Notes: generated by a model not told the origin, from the sequence alone. DNA of 64,000 nucleotides from Flavobacterium zepuense (GCF_007097145.1 NZ_VJVZ01000012.1:1-64000), one strand, 5' to 3'. Counted from the stretch's first letter, positions 8,764 through 17,954 are shown. Program-made: numbers and translations.

Positions 8764-10662
8764 TTAATACGCCCTTGCATCATTTCCTTCATAAAAATTA
8801 ATAAAGGCACGGTTAACAACACGGTTACCACCCGGTGTTGGGTAGTCGCCTGTAAAGTACCAGTCGCCTAAATTTTTAGGGCAGGCAACGTGTAAATTAT
8901 CCACGGTTTGGAATATGATCTTTACCTCTGCATTAATATCTTTTGTTGTTAATATCTCTGCAATTTTATCAGATATCTCCTGATCGGTAAACGGAGCATA
9001 AAACTCAGTAACGTGGTTTACCACTTCGCTATCCGGCAGGTTTTCCTGTGCTTTACATTTTTTGTAAACATCATCTACTATATGTGCAAGTCCACGCTCT
9101 TTAAGCAATGCTAAAGTAGCCTGAAATGCCACTAAACCTTCCAGCTTAGCCATATCAATACCATAACAGTCAGGGTACCTTATTTGCGGTGCACTTGATA
9201 CCACAACGATACGCTTAGGGTTAAGCCTGTCCATCATTTTAATGATACTCATTTTAAGGGTAGTACCGCGCACAATAGAGTCGTCTATAATAACAAGGTT
9301 ATCTGTAGGCTTAATAACACCATAGGTAACATCATACACGTGTGCCACAAGGTCGTCGCGGCTGCTGTCTTCGGTAATAAATGTTCTAAGCTTAGCATCT
9401 TTAATCGCTATCTTCTCGGTACGTATCTTAACCGATAGCAGGTCTTTAAGGGTTTCCTCGGTAAGGGTGTGCCTGTTTTCTAATATATGGTTGTTTTTCC
9501 TGTCGTTAAGGAAATCCTGAGCCGCCTCTACCATACCGTAAAACGACGTTTCGGCCGTATTAGGAATATAAGAGAATACTGTGTTATCGGTATCGTTATC
9601 TATAGCTTTAAGCACATCAGGCAAAACAAGTTTACCTAAGTTTTTACGCTCTTCATAAATCTCGGCATCGCTACCGCGGGAGAAATAGATCCTCTCAAAA
9701 GAACACGCTTTTTTAGGCAGTGCCGGGATAATTTCTTCTACCGATACTTTACCGCTTTTTTTGATGATGATGGCGTGGCCCGGATCAAGTTCCTGAACAT
9801 CTTCAAAAGCTACGTTAAATACGGTTTGGATAACAGGCCTTTCTGAAGCTACAACTGCAACTTCATCGTCCTGGTAATAATATGCCGGGCGTATACCTGC
9901 CGGATCGCGGAAAACAAATGCATCGCCATGCCCTATAAGGCCGGCCATTGCATAACCACCATCCCACTGTTTAGAGGCACGTTTAAGTATACGTGCAATA
10001 TTTAATCGTTCTGATATAATAGGAGAAGCCTCCTGCTTGCTATATCCTTCGTTTTTACAATCCTGATACAGGTCGCTCACTTCATCATCAAGAAAATGAC
10101 CAATCTTTTCCATTACAGTAACCGTATCGGCAAGTTCTTTAGGATGCTGGCCAAGCTCAACAAGGCTGTCAAAAAGCTGCTTAACGTTAGTAAGGTTAAA
10201 GTTACCTGCTACGATAAGGTTACGGTGCATCCAGTTATTTTGGCGCAGGAACGGGTGAACGCTCTCTATACTGTTCTTGCCAAAAGTACCGTAACGCACG
10301 TGACCCAAAAGCAGTTCGCCTATGTAAGGCAACTGGTCTTTTTGCAGCTGAACGTCGTTAGCATACTCTGGGTGGGCAGCCATTTCTTCGCTAATGCGGC
10401 CGTTTATTTGTGCAAACACATCCTGTATAGGCTGTTGCTGGTTAGAGCGTACACGGCTAATATAGCGCTGGCCGGGTTTAACATCTAATTTTATACTGGC
10501 AAAACCGGCACCGTCCTGGCCACGGTTGTGCTGTTTTTCCATTAATAGGTACATTTTTTGAATACCGTAAAAGGCAGAGCCATACTTTTCTTTATAGTAC
10601 TCCAGTGGCTTTAATAATCGTACCAGTGCTATACCGCACTCATGTTTTAAAGCGTCGCTCAT
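8764..10662 (-). CDS. PurF-like amidophosphoribosyltransferase, long Bacteroidota form
   Basis: This 632-residue protein has an N-terminal glutamine amidotransferase domain and a C-terminal phosphoribosyltransferase domain. The nucleophile is probably C9 (HECGIALVRL), preceded by an 8-residue propeptide like that of Gram-positive PurF. NRGQDGAGFAS and GHVRYGT are class II amidotransferase motifs, and NLVIIDDSIVRGTTLK is the PRPP-binding loop. It would make phosphoribosylamine, the first committed step of purine synthesis. Usual PurF proteins are about 470-510 residues; the extra length lies largely between the two domains (a helical stretch near 375-430) and at the C-terminus. Flavobacteria often encode both this long form and a standard PurF, so its exact role is uncertain. 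It follows the PfkB kinase gene. Confidence 0.85.
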   Translation of the reverse strand: MSDALKHECGIALVRLLKPLEYYKEKYGSAFYGIQKMYLLMEKQHNRGQDGAGFASIKLDVKPGQRYISRVRSNQQQPIQDVFAQINGRISEEMAAHPEYANDVQLQKDQLPYIGELLLGHVRYGTFGKNSIESVHPFLRQNNWMHRNLIVAGNFNLTNVKQLFDSLVELGQHPKELADTVTVMEKIGHFLDDEVSDLYQDCKNEGYSKQEASPIISERLNIARILKRASKQWDGGYAMAGLIGHGDAFVFRDPAGIRPAYYYQDDEVAVVASERPVIQTVFNVAFEDVQELDPGHAIIIKKSGKVSVEEIIPALPKKACSFERIYFSRGSDAEIYEERKNLGKLVLPDVLKAIDNDTDNTVFSYIPNTAETSFYGMVEAAQDFLNDRKNNHILENRHTLTEETLKDLLSVKIRTEKIAIKDAKLRTFITEDSSRDDLVAHVYDVTYGVIKPTDNLVIIDDSIVRGTTLKMSIIKMMDRLNPKRIVVVSSAPQIRYPDCYGIDMAKLEGLVAFQATLALLKERGLAHIVDDVYKKCKAQENLPDSEVVNHVTEFYAPFTDQEISDKIAEILTTKDINAEVKIIFQTVDNLHVACPKNLGDWYFTGDYPTPGGNRVVNRAFINFYEGNDARAY

Positions 10663-10692
10663 AGTTGTTGTGTGTTGTAGTTATATTAAAAA

Positions 10693-10712
10693 AAGCCCCG
10701 CAATGAGGCCTT
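10693..10712 (-). terminator. Weak candidate terminator after the PfkB kinase
   Basis: On the minus strand, AAGGCC and GGGGCTT can pair with one mismatch, followed directly by a T-run. It lies in the 58-bp gap between the kinase and the PurF-like gene, so it may only partly stop transcription. Confidence 0.4.
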
Positions 10713-10720
10713 AGTATTCT

Positions 10721-11653
10721 TTACTCTTCTTCCAGCGCTATATCAAACTGGGTTAACATTTTAAACTGTTGCAGGCGCTCTGTTACCTCCTCCTTCTGGA
10801 GGCGTTCCATGCGCTGGGTGCCAAACTCCTCTACACAAAACGATGCAAAGTTAGAGCCGTATATTATAGCATTCTTCATGTTCTTAAAGCTCAGGTTTTC
10901 GCTTTGCGCAATATAACCTGTAAAACCTCCGGCAAAGGTATCACCCGCCCCTGTTGGGTCAAACACTTCCTCAAGCGGAAGCGCCGGTGCAAAAAATATT
11001 TTCTTCTCGTTAAAAAGCAATGCGCCGTGCTCTCCTTTTTTAATGACCACATACTTAGGGCCAAGTTCCTGAATTTTAGCTGCTGCCTTAACCAGGCTGT
11101 ATTCGCCTGTTAGCTGGCGTGCCTCTTCATCATTAACCGTAATTACATCTACGCGCTTAATAACCTGCAATAACTCTGCCAAAGCACAGTCCATCCAAAA
11201 GTTCATCGTATCCAGCACCACAAGCTTAGGCGTAGCAGTAAGTTGGTCTAAAACACCTATTTGCACCATAGGGTGCAGGTTGCCCAGCATAACCACATCG
11301 GCATCCTTAAAACTTTCAGGAACCTGGGGTTTAAAATCGGCCAGTACGTTAAGTTGGGTATCTAAAGTATCGCGGGAGTTAAGGTCGTTGTGGTAACGCC
11401 CGCTCCAAAAAAAGGTCTTGCCACCTTTAACGACCTCTATAGCAGAAATATCTATGCCGCGGCTGCTAAGCATATCAAGGTACTCTTGGGGGAAATCTTC
11501 GCCCACAACCGAAACAATAGCCGACTTAACATTAAAAAATGAAGCCGACAGGCCAATATAAGTAGCTGCGCCACCTAAAATCTTGTCGGTTTTGCCAAAA
11601 GGCGTTTCTATAGCATCAAAAGCCACAGTACCCACAATGAGTAATTTATTCAT
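10721..11653 (-). CDS. PfkB-family carbohydrate/nucleoside kinase
   Basis: This 310-residue protein has the PfkB signature DPTGAGDTFAGGFTGY near residues 242-257, with the catalytic Asp in GAGD, and an N-terminal glycine-rich GGAATYIG. PfkB kinases phosphorylate a sugar or nucleoside hydroxyl using ATP. Substrate is not evident; the adjacent purine genes make an adenosine- or ribokinase-like role possible. I start it at ATG 11653 (MNKLLIVGTVAFD); an upstream in-frame extension of 11 residues (MHYLCGFKQKP) has no family support. It is followed at 58 bp by the PurF-like gene. Confidence 0.85.
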   Translation of the reverse strand: MNKLLIVGTVAFDAIETPFGKTDKILGGAATYIGLSASFFNVKSAIVSVVGEDFPQEYLDMLSSRGIDISAIEVVKGGKTFFWSGRYHNDLNSRDTLDTQLNVLADFKPQVPESFKDADVVMLGNLHPMVQIGVLDQLTATPKLVVLDTMNFWMDCALAELLQVIKRVDVITVNDEEARQLTGEYSLVKAAAKIQELGPKYVVIKKGEHGALLFNEKKIFFAPALPLEEVFDPTGAGDTFAGGFTGYIAQSENLSFKNMKNAIIYGSNFASFCVEEFGTQRMERLQKEEVTERLQQFKMLTQFDIALEEE

Positions 11654-11960
11654 TGGTTTTTGTTTGAAGCCGCAAAGATAATGCATTAGTTACATAGTAA
11701 CAACATACCTACTATCAATTTAGCTTATGGTTTGATACCGCATAATCGCAGTAATGTAAATTACATCGGTTTAGTAAATTACACTCAAAACACACCTTAT
11801 AAATGTATCATCAGCACAATAAACTTTATGTTTAAAATAATGAGGGTTTTTAACGTATATGATTATAAAAATATTAGAAATAAAGCATGAATATTGATAG
11901 ATTCTAATATTGACATTCCACAGCTAAATAATCCTGGATTTTTTTTATAAAGTCAGATGC
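11654..11960. other. Intergenic region with two GTAAATTAC half-palindromes
   Basis: Between rnhA (downstream on minus) and the kinase start there is about 300 bp of AT-rich DNA without a gene. It contains ATGTAA-A-TTACAT (11754-11766, perfect inverted repeat) and GTAA-A-TTAC (11774-11782). Their shared GTAAATTAC cores are 18 bp apart, upstream of the kinase on the minus strand. These could be a transcription factor site; no regulator is identified. Confidence 0.4.
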
Positions 11961-12437
11961 TTAAACCATCTTACTCCCCACATCTTCATAAAAAGCATCA
12001 ACATTTAAATTAGGTAAGCTTGATGCCATAACCGCAAGCTGGTCGCAACGTTCGTTTTGTGGGTGGCTGTTGTGGCCTTTTATCCATTTAAAGTCAACTT
12101 TATGCTGACGATAAATTTTAAGGAAGCGTTTCCAAAGGTCAGGATTCTTTTTGCCTGTAAAAACTTTCTTTTCCCACCCAAAAACCCAATTTTTGGTAAC
12201 CGAGTCTACCACATATTTAGAATCCGACACCACAAGCACGCTGGTTCCGGGTGTTTTTAATTTCTCTAAACCTACAATAACAGCAAGCAGCTCCATACGG
12301 TTATTGGTGGTGAGCCTAAAGCCTTCGTAAAACTCTTTACGGTACGGCTGGCCAACCAGTTCCATAACCACGCCATAGCCCCCCGGGCCGGGATTGCCCT
12401 TAGCAGCGCCATCGGTATATATGTGTACGGTGTGCAT
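11961..12437 (-). CDS. rnhA: Ribonuclease HI
   Basis: This 158-residue protein carries all RNase HI catalytic residues: D9 (YTDGAAKGNPGPGGYG), E49 (NNRMELLA), D72 (VVSDSKYV) and D132 (NERCDQLA), with H122 in KGHNSHPQNE. It degrades the RNA strand of RNA-DNA hybrids such as R-loops and primer remnants. The basic segment near residues 82-113 matches the substrate-binding handle. It is on the minus strand after purN with a 97-bp gap, probably in the same transcript or with its own promoter. Confidence 0.95.
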   Translation of the reverse strand: MHTVHIYTDGAAKGNPGPGGYGVVMELVGQPYRKEFYEGFRLTTNNRMELLAVIVGLEKLKTPGTSVLVVSDSKYVVDSVTKNWVFGWEKKVFTGKKNPDLWKRFLKIYRQHKVDFKWIKGHNSHPQNERCDQLAVMASSLPNLNVDAFYEDVGSKMV

Positions 12438-12533
12438 TTTTAGTTGATTTGAAGATTTGATAATTTGTTGATTCGAAGCTTTAATTGCTGCATTTATGAA
12501 TCATGAGAATTGAATTGCTACATTAAAACATTG

Positions 12534-13103
12534 CTATATTGAACCATTAAGTATCTCCTCAATAACCCTCGGGAAATGCTCATGCTCCAAAGCTAAAACT
12601 TTCAGGGCCACATCTTCGGGTGTTAAGCACTGCTCTATAGCCACCGCCTGCTGAAAAATCGTGTTGCCTTCATCATAATTATCGTTTACATAATGTATGG
12701 TAATGCCGCTTTCTTTCTCTTTATTTTCTAAAACGGCACGGTGCACGTGTATGCCATACATGCCTTTTCCGCCATAATTGGGCAATAATGCCGGGTGAAT
12801 GTTAATAACCCTGCCCGGATAAGCCGCAATAATGTCGGCCGGGAACTTTAATAAAAAGCCGGCGAGCACAATTAAACCCGGATTAAAAGCCTGCACATGC
12901 AGCAGCACATTGCCGTTATTTAGCTCGTCTTTTGTAAATACCAGCGCAGGTACATTGTAAGCCCCGGCTTTGACCAAAACACCGGCATTTGCGTTGTTAG
13001 TTAGCACTACTGCCACTTTATGGGTTTTACTTTGTGAGAAATATCTCATTATTTGTTCAGCATTAGAGCCTCCCCCCGATGCAAAAAGCACTATATTTTT
13101 CAT
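12534..13103 (-). CDS. purN: Phosphoribosylglycinamide formyltransferase
   Basis: This 189-residue protein uses 10-formyl-tetrahydrofolate to formylate GAR in purine synthesis. The start MKNIVLFASGGGSN is the PurN N-terminus with the phosphate-binding glycine loop. NIHPALLPNYGGKG holds the catalytic His, and HYVNDNYDEGNTI the catalytic Asp. I use ATG 13103; an in-frame upstream ATG at 13166 would add 21 unrelated residues. It is divergent from acpP and lies in a minus-strand run with rnhA, a PfkB kinase and the PurF-like gene. Confidence 0.93.
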   Translation of the reverse strand: MKNIVLFASGGGSNAEQIMRYFSQSKTHKVAVVLTNNANAGVLVKAGAYNVPALVFTKDELNNGNVLLHVQAFNPGLIVLAGFLLKFPADIIAAYPGRVINIHPALLPNYGGKGMYGIHVHRAVLENKEKESGITIHYVNDNYDEGNTIFQQAVAIEQCLTPEDVALKVLALEHEHFPRVIEEILNGSI

Positions 13104-13240
13104 GTGGCGGTAATTTTTATTGTGCAAAAAAAAGAATAATATCCCGCAAAATAACGCATCTTTCACATTATTGTAAAATTAATTTTTTACTTTAGTACTC
13201 ACATTTTTTGGGTAAACCTCGGTTTTAAAATAAAGTTTTT

Positions 13241-13248
13241 TATTTTTG
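13241..13248 (+). promoter_or_regulatory. Candidate -7 box for acpP
   Basis: TATTTTTG matches TAnnTTTG and lies 31 bases before the acpP start. At the expected 19-base spacing the -33 position reads TCG (13219-13221), one mismatch from TTG. Confidence 0.55.
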
Positions 13249-13279
13249 CCGTTCAATTTAAATTCTAAAATTAAAGATT

Positions 13280-13516
13280 ATGTCAGACATTGCATCAAGA
13301 GTAAAAGCGATTATCGTAGACAAATTAGGTGTTGACGAAAACGAAGTTGTAACAGAAGCTAGCTTCACAAACGATTTAGGAGCAGATTCATTAGACACTG
13401 TTGAGCTTATTATGGAGTTTGAAAAAGAATTTGATATTCAGATTCCAGACGATCAGGCTGAGAACATCTCTACTGTTGGTCAGGCTATTTCTTACATAGA
13501 AGAAGCAAAAAAATAA
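13280..13516 (+). CDS. acpP: Acyl carrier protein
   Basis: This 78-residue acidic protein carries the fatty-acid chain during type II fatty acid synthesis. The phosphopantetheine attachment site is S37 in GADSLDTVELIM. Length and sequence are standard for AcpP. It heads the plus-strand run acpP-fabF-rnc, the usual Bacteroidota order, and is divergent from purN. A hairpin after the stop may reduce read-through into fabF, which would allow higher acpP expression. Confidence 0.97.
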   Translation: MSDIASRVKAIIVDKLGVDENEVVTEASFTNDLGADSLDTVELIMEFEKEFDIQIPDDQAENISTVGQAISYIEEAKK

Positions 13517-13524
13517 TAAATATC

Positions 13525-13560
13525 TAACATCCATGTAACCTTATAATTGCATGGATGTTA
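13525..13560 (+). terminator. Hairpin between acpP and fabF
   Basis: Arms TAACATCCATG (13525-13535) and CATGGATGTTA (13550-13560) form an 11-bp stem with a 14-base loop, followed by TTATTTATT. It lies just after the acpP stop. It may be a partial terminator or an RNA-stabilising hairpin. Confidence 0.5.
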
Positions 13561-13713
13561 TTATTTATTGGCGGTTTTTAAGCCTTATTAAAAAGATTAC
13601 CTAAAAGGCTAAAAGCCTGTATATTATACAAGTGCCCATGTATTGTTTATCTTTATTTGTTTAGAGAAACGCATGGGTATTGTTTTATAATTTTAAACTA
13701 TAAAATTAAGTTT

Positions 13714-14967
13714 ATGACGTTAAGGAGAGTTGTGGTAACCGGTTTGGGCGCTCTAACCCCCATAGGCAACACAGTGCAGGAGTACTGGGATAGCCTTATT
13801 AACGGTGTTAGCGGTGCTGCACCCATTACATATTTTGACACCACAAACTTTAAAACCAAGTTTGCCTGCGAAGTAAAAAACTTCAATGTTGAAGATTTTA
13901 TAGACCGTAAAGAAGCCCGAAGGATGGACCGTTATGCCCAGTATGCACTTGTTGCTACAGAGGAGGCCGTAAAGGATGCCAACTTTAACTTTGACACCCT
14001 TGATAAAGACAGGGTGGGCGTTATATGGGGATCTGGCATAGGCGGACTGGAAACCTTTCAGGAAGAGGTAATTAACTGGACAAACGGTAACGGAACCCCT
14101 AAATTTAACCCCTTCTTTATCCCTAAAATGATCGCTGATATAGCAGGTGGACACATCTCTATAAAATACGGTTTCAGGGGGCCTAACTTTACAACGGTTT
14201 CTGCCTGTGCATCATCTACAAACGCGCTTATAGATGCGTTTAATTATATTCGCCTTGGGCATGCCGATGTTATTGTAACAGGAGGCAGCGAAGCAGCAGT
14301 AACCATTGCCGGTATGGGCGGGTTTAATGCCATGCACGCACTTAGCACACGAAACGACGACCCTAAAACAGCAAGCCGCCCTATGGATAAAGACCGCGAA
14401 GGCTTTGTTCTTGGCGAAGGCGCAGGTGCCCTTATTCTTGAAGAGTATGAGCATGCCATTGCACGTGGGGCTACTATATACTGCGAAGTTGGAGGCGGCG
14501 GCATGAGTGCCGATGCGCACCATATTACTGCACCACACCCTGAGGGGCTTGGCGCACGCAACGTTATGAGAAACTGCCTTAAAGATGCAGGCCTTAAACC
14601 GGAAGATGTAGATGCTGTAAACATGCATGGTACATCTACCCCGCTGGGCGATATTGCAGAAAGCAAGGCAATTATTGAGGTTTTTGGCGATCATGCTTAT
14701 AACCTTAACCTAAATTCTACAAAATCTATGACGGGGCACCTTCTTGGTGCTGCCGGTGCTATAGAAACTATATCGTGCATATTAGCCATTAAACATGGTA
14801 TAATACCACCTACCATCAATCATTTTACTGATGATGAGAATATAGACCCTAAACTTAACTTTACCTTTAACAAAGCCCAAAAAAGGGATGTTAAAGTGGT
14901 TATGAGCAATACCTTTGGTTTTGGCGGCCACAACGCCTGCGTACTGGTTAAAAAACTTGAAGCGTAA
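13714..14967 (+). CDS. fabF: 3-oxoacyl-ACP synthase II
   Basis: This 417-residue enzyme condenses malonyl-ACP with acyl-ACP in fatty acid elongation. The catalytic triad is visible: C165 in TVSACASSTNAL, His in NMHGTSTPLGD and His in KSMTGHLLGAAGA. I chose ATG 13714 (MTLRRVVVTGLGALTPIGN), the family N-terminus; an in-frame upstream start at 13657 adds 19 residues of no family match. It lies between acpP and rnc and is 9 bp from rnc, so co-transcription with rnc is likely. Confidence 0.97.
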   Translation: MTLRRVVVTGLGALTPIGNTVQEYWDSLINGVSGAAPITYFDTTNFKTKFACEVKNFNVEDFIDRKEARRMDRYAQYALVATEEAVKDANFNFDTLDKDRVGVIWGSGIGGLETFQEEVINWTNGNGTPKFNPFFIPKMIADIAGGHISIKYGFRGPNFTTVSACASSTNALIDAFNYIRLGHADVIVTGGSEAAVTIAGMGGFNAMHALSTRNDDPKTASRPMDKDREGFVLGEGAGALILEEYEHAIARGATIYCEVGGGGMSADAHHITAPHPEGLGARNVMRNCLKDAGLKPEDVDAVNMHGTSTPLGDIAESKAIIEVFGDHAYNLNLNSTKSMTGHLLGAAGAIETISCILAIKHGIIPPTINHFTDDENIDPKLNFTFNKAQKRDVKVVMSNTFGFGGHNACVLVKKLEA

Positions 14968-14976
14968 TGAACCATT

Positions 14977-15723
14977 ATGGGTATTTTTAATAAAATATTT
15001 TCTAAAAAATCCCGTCTGCCGGAAAGTGACGGGATTTTTTTTACCGAAATAAAAAATATGCTGGGGTTTGATCCGCTCGATCTTAACCACTACCGCAAGG
15101 CATTTACCCACAGGTCATCTAATAAACTCGACGAAAAAGGCTTTCCTATCAATTACGAAAGGCTGGAGTTTTTAGGCGATGCCATGCTGGGATCGGTCAT
15201 TGCAGCCCATCTTTTTAACGAGGTACCCACCGGAGATGAGGGCTACCTTACCAAAATGCGCTCTAAAATTGTAAGCCGCGAACACCTTAACGAGCTTGGC
15301 CGCGACCTTAACCTTATTAAATGGGTAGAAAGCAAGGTTAGCGCACAGCATTTTGGCGAAAACATCCACGGTAACCTTTTTGAAGCTTTTATAGGCGCCA
15401 TTTACCTGGACAGGGGTTTTGAATATTGCGAAAAATTTATCCACGAAAAAGTGATACTCCCTTATGTAGATATATCCAAGCTTGAAGGCAAGGTTATAAG
15501 CTACAAGAGCCTTGTTATAGAGTGGTGCCAAAAAGAAAAGAAACCTTTTTTATACGAAGTTTATGAAGACAACGGTGTAGAGGGGCAAAAGCATTTTGGC
15601 GTTAAACTTAAGATAGATGGCAGGGTGGTTTCACGCGCACGCGCTACTTCTAAAAAGAAAGCAGAGGAGCAGGCATCCAAAAGAGCATTTTTTGCATTTC
15701 AGGAAAAAATTAACAAAAAATAA
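14977..15723 (+). CDS. rnc: Ribonuclease III
   Basis: This 248-residue endonuclease cleaves double-stranded RNA in rRNA and mRNA processing. The nuclease signature YERLEFLGDAMLGSV and the second acidic site NLFEAFIGAIYLD are present. A double-stranded-RNA-binding domain occupies about residues 170-245 (ending in ATSKKKAEEQASKRAFF). It is slightly longer than E. coli RNase III (226) owing to an N-terminal extension, usual in Bacteroidota. It begins 9 bp after fabF. Confidence 0.96.
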   Translation: MGIFNKIFSKKSRLPESDGIFFTEIKNMLGFDPLDLNHYRKAFTHRSSNKLDEKGFPINYERLEFLGDAMLGSVIAAHLFNEVPTGDEGYLTKMRSKIVSREHLNELGRDLNLIKWVESKVSAQHFGENIHGNLFEAFIGAIYLDRGFEYCEKFIHEKVILPYVDISKLEGKVISYKSLVIEWCQKEKKPFLYEVYEDNGVEGQKHFGVKLKIDGRVVSRARATSKKKAEEQASKRAFFAFQEKINKK

Positions 15724-15840
15724 ATCAACCTGATAGATTACTCAAACGTTTTCGTGAAAAAAATAGCGTTAACTTAATTTTAAGAGTGTTTATTGTAAGT
15801 TATAAATAGTATATTTACGACTTATTTGGATTTGGAATTT

Positions 15841-16329
15841 ATGGCTGTTCATAAATTAATGATTGACGATTTTGTTTCTGTTGATTATGGATTAGTAGCC
15901 ATACACTCCTCCCTTGAAGATTGCCGCCTGGCTTATTTTATAAACCGCCATTTAGAGTTAAGGCTCGAAAGATGCCCTAAAGATGTAAGTTTTAAACGTA
16001 AGGATGGCGAAAGCTTTTTTTCCAGGTACCTTTTTGAAGACGACACTAACGATGCCGCCTGGAGCCTTATCCAAAATAAAAACAGCATGGTGAGCACGCA
16101 AACAAACAATACATCGCTTTTCTCGGGGGCTGGCCAAATGGGCACTTCCAGCGCTTTGTTTTTACCGGAGCTTAAAACGGTAGACTATATCTTAAAGATT
16201 GAAGACACAGGAGATGACGATACTGCAACAGAAAATGCCATTACAGGCCTGCTTGCCATTAAGTATGTTGCCACTGCTTATAAAATAAACCACCATAAAC
16301 TAAAATCGAAAAACAATTTAATTTTCTAA
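15841..16329 (+). CDS. IPExxxVDY family protein of unknown function
   Basis: This 162-residue protein has the family-naming motif as LPELKTVDYILKIED near residue 108, and the typical start MAVHKLMIDDF with IHSSLEDCRLAYFIN. The family is confined mainly to Bacteroidota and commonly sits directly before pyruvate kinase, as here with a 4-bp gap. Function is unknown. A TTG start at 15826 would add MDLEF; ATG 15841 is preferred because it matches the family N-terminus. There is no signal peptide or membrane segment. Confidence 0.8.
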   Translation: MAVHKLMIDDFVSVDYGLVAIHSSLEDCRLAYFINRHLELRLERCPKDVSFKRKDGESFFSRYLFEDDTNDAAWSLIQNKNSMVSTQTNNTSLFSGAGQMGTSSALFLPELKTVDYILKIEDTGDDDTATENAITGLLAIKYVATAYKINHHKLKSKNNLIF

Positions 16330-16333
16330 TAGA

Positions 16334-17764
16334 ATGCCGACAAAGAAAAAAACCAAAATTGTAGCCACATTAGGGCCTGCATGCAGCACTAAGGAAGTGA
16401 TTAAGAACATGATCGACGCCGGAGTTAACGTATTCAGGATTAACTTTTCGCACGCTGATTATACCGATGTTAAAGAACGTATAGATATCATCCGCGGCCT
16501 TAACGAAGAGTTTGGTTACAACACTTCTATACTTGCCGATTTACAAGGCCCAAAACTTCGCGTGGGTGTTATGGGCGAAGATATTATAGTACATAAAGGT
16601 GATATCATTACCTTCCAGACTGCCGAAGATGTTATAGGTACTGCAAGCAGGGTTTACATGAACTACAAGCAGTTTCCTAACGACGTTAACCCGGGCGAAA
16701 GGATCTTGCTTGATGATGGTAAGCTTATGTTTGAGGTTATTGAAACTAATAAAGTAGACGAGGTTAAAACTGTAGTTGTACAGGGTGGGCCGCTTAAGTC
16801 TAAAAAAGGGGTTAACCTGCCTAATACAAAAGTATCGTTACCGGCACTTACAGAGAAAGATATCAGGGATGCTATTTTTGCCATTGGCCAAAATGTAGAC
16901 TGGTTAGCTTTATCTTTTGTACGTACGCCACGTGACTTACAAGACCTTCAGGATCTTATTGCTGAACATTCAGACCATAAAATTCCTATTATAGCTAAAA
17001 TTGAAAAACCGGAAGCGGTGGAAAATATAGATAAGATCGTTGCTTACTGCGACGGACTTATGGTTGCCCGTGGCGACCTTGGTGTAGAGGTTCCTGCACA
17101 GGAAGTACCACTTATCCAGAAAAAACTAATAAACCGCGCTAAAACTGCACGTATACCTGTAATTGTTGCAACCCAGATGATGGAAACAATGATTACTAGC
17201 CTTACCCCTACCCGTGCCGAAGTTAACGACGTTGCCAACTCTGTAATGGATGGTGCTGATGCCGTGATGCTTTCGGGTGAAACATCAGTAGGTATGTACC
17301 CTGTAGAGGTTATCGAGAAAATGACACAGATTATTGAAGCTGTTGAAGATTCTCCGCTTATCACTGTGCCTCAAAACACACCACAGGTACGTACAAAGCG
17401 TTTTGTAACTAAATCTATTTGCTACCACGCTGCACAAATGGCTAACACCATTAAAGCTAAAGCAATTGTTACATTAACAAACAGTGGTTACACAGCATTC
17501 CAGATCTCTGCATGGAGGCCAATGTCTCAAATATTAGTATTTACAGATAATAAAAGGATACTTACACAAATGAGCCTTTTATGGGGTGTTAACGCGTTTT
17601 ATTACGATAAATCGCTTAGTACCGATGAGACTGTAACAGAGGTTAACGAAATAGCTAAAGAAAAAGGCTACGCCGAAAAAGGTGACATCCTTATTAACCT
17701 TGCTGCTATGCCCGTGGCAGAACGCGGTATGGTAAATACCCTAAGGGTATCTGAAATTGAATAG
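16334..17764 (+). CDS. pyk: Pyruvate kinase
   Basis: This 476-residue enzyme makes pyruvate and ATP from phosphoenolpyruvate and ADP, the last step of glycolysis. Motifs include KIVATLGPACSTKE at the N-terminus, the active-site segment IIAKIEKPEAVENID with its catalytic Lys, and MVARGDLGVEVP for metal and substrate binding. Length is close to E. coli PykF (470). It is translationally close to the upstream IPExxxVDY gene (4 bp) and is followed by a strong terminator. Confidence 0.97.
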   Translation: MPTKKKTKIVATLGPACSTKEVIKNMIDAGVNVFRINFSHADYTDVKERIDIIRGLNEEFGYNTSILADLQGPKLRVGVMGEDIIVHKGDIITFQTAEDVIGTASRVYMNYKQFPNDVNPGERILLDDGKLMFEVIETNKVDEVKTVVVQGGPLKSKKGVNLPNTKVSLPALTEKDIRDAIFAIGQNVDWLALSFVRTPRDLQDLQDLIAEHSDHKIPIIAKIEKPEAVENIDKIVAYCDGLMVARGDLGVEVPAQEVPLIQKKLINRAKTARIPVIVATQMMETMITSLTPTRAEVNDVANSVMDGADAVMLSGETSVGMYPVEVIEKMTQIIEAVEDSPLITVPQNTPQVRTKRFVTKSICYHAAQMANTIKAKAIVTLTNSGYTAFQISAWRPMSQILVFTDNKRILTQMSLLWGVNAFYYDKSLSTDETVTEVNEIAKEKGYAEKGDILINLAAMPVAERGMVNTLRVSEIE

Positions 17765-17793
17765 TTTTATTCTTAATTCGTTTTTAATAGTGG

Positions 17794-17820
17794 AAAAGCT
17801 GCCTTAGGGCAGCTTTTTTT
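17794..17820 (+). terminator. Factor-independent terminator of pyk
   Basis: Arms AAAAGCTGCC (17794-17803) and GGCAGCTTTT (17808-17817), a TTAG loop and a T-run follow pyk by 30 bp. Confidence 0.9.
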
Positions 17821-17840
17821 ATGGGATATTATAACACAGG

Positions 17841-17938
17841 AATATTAAATGTCATGCTGAGCTTGTCGAAGCACGACATTTAATATTTATATATGTAAAA
17901 AAAATAGTGCCGCGCTTCGACAAGCTCAGCATGACATT
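17841..17938. repeat. Nested inverted-repeat element between pyk and addB
   Basis: Perfect 25-bp arms at 17848-17872 and 17914-17938 (core TCATGCTGAGCTTGTCGAAG and its reverse complement) surround a 41-bp centre. The left arm also pairs another way: AATATTAAATGTC (17841-17853) with GACATTTAATATT (17875-17887). The arm sequence resembles dispersed intergenic palindromes I know from Flavobacterium genomes. It lies between convergent genes. Confidence 0.8.
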
Positions 17939-17954
17939 ATTTTTGCAACTGTAA

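Noticed and set aside
14212..14694. Minus-strand ORFs opposite fabF
   Set aside because: They lie wholly inside the clear fabF gene and show no family features.
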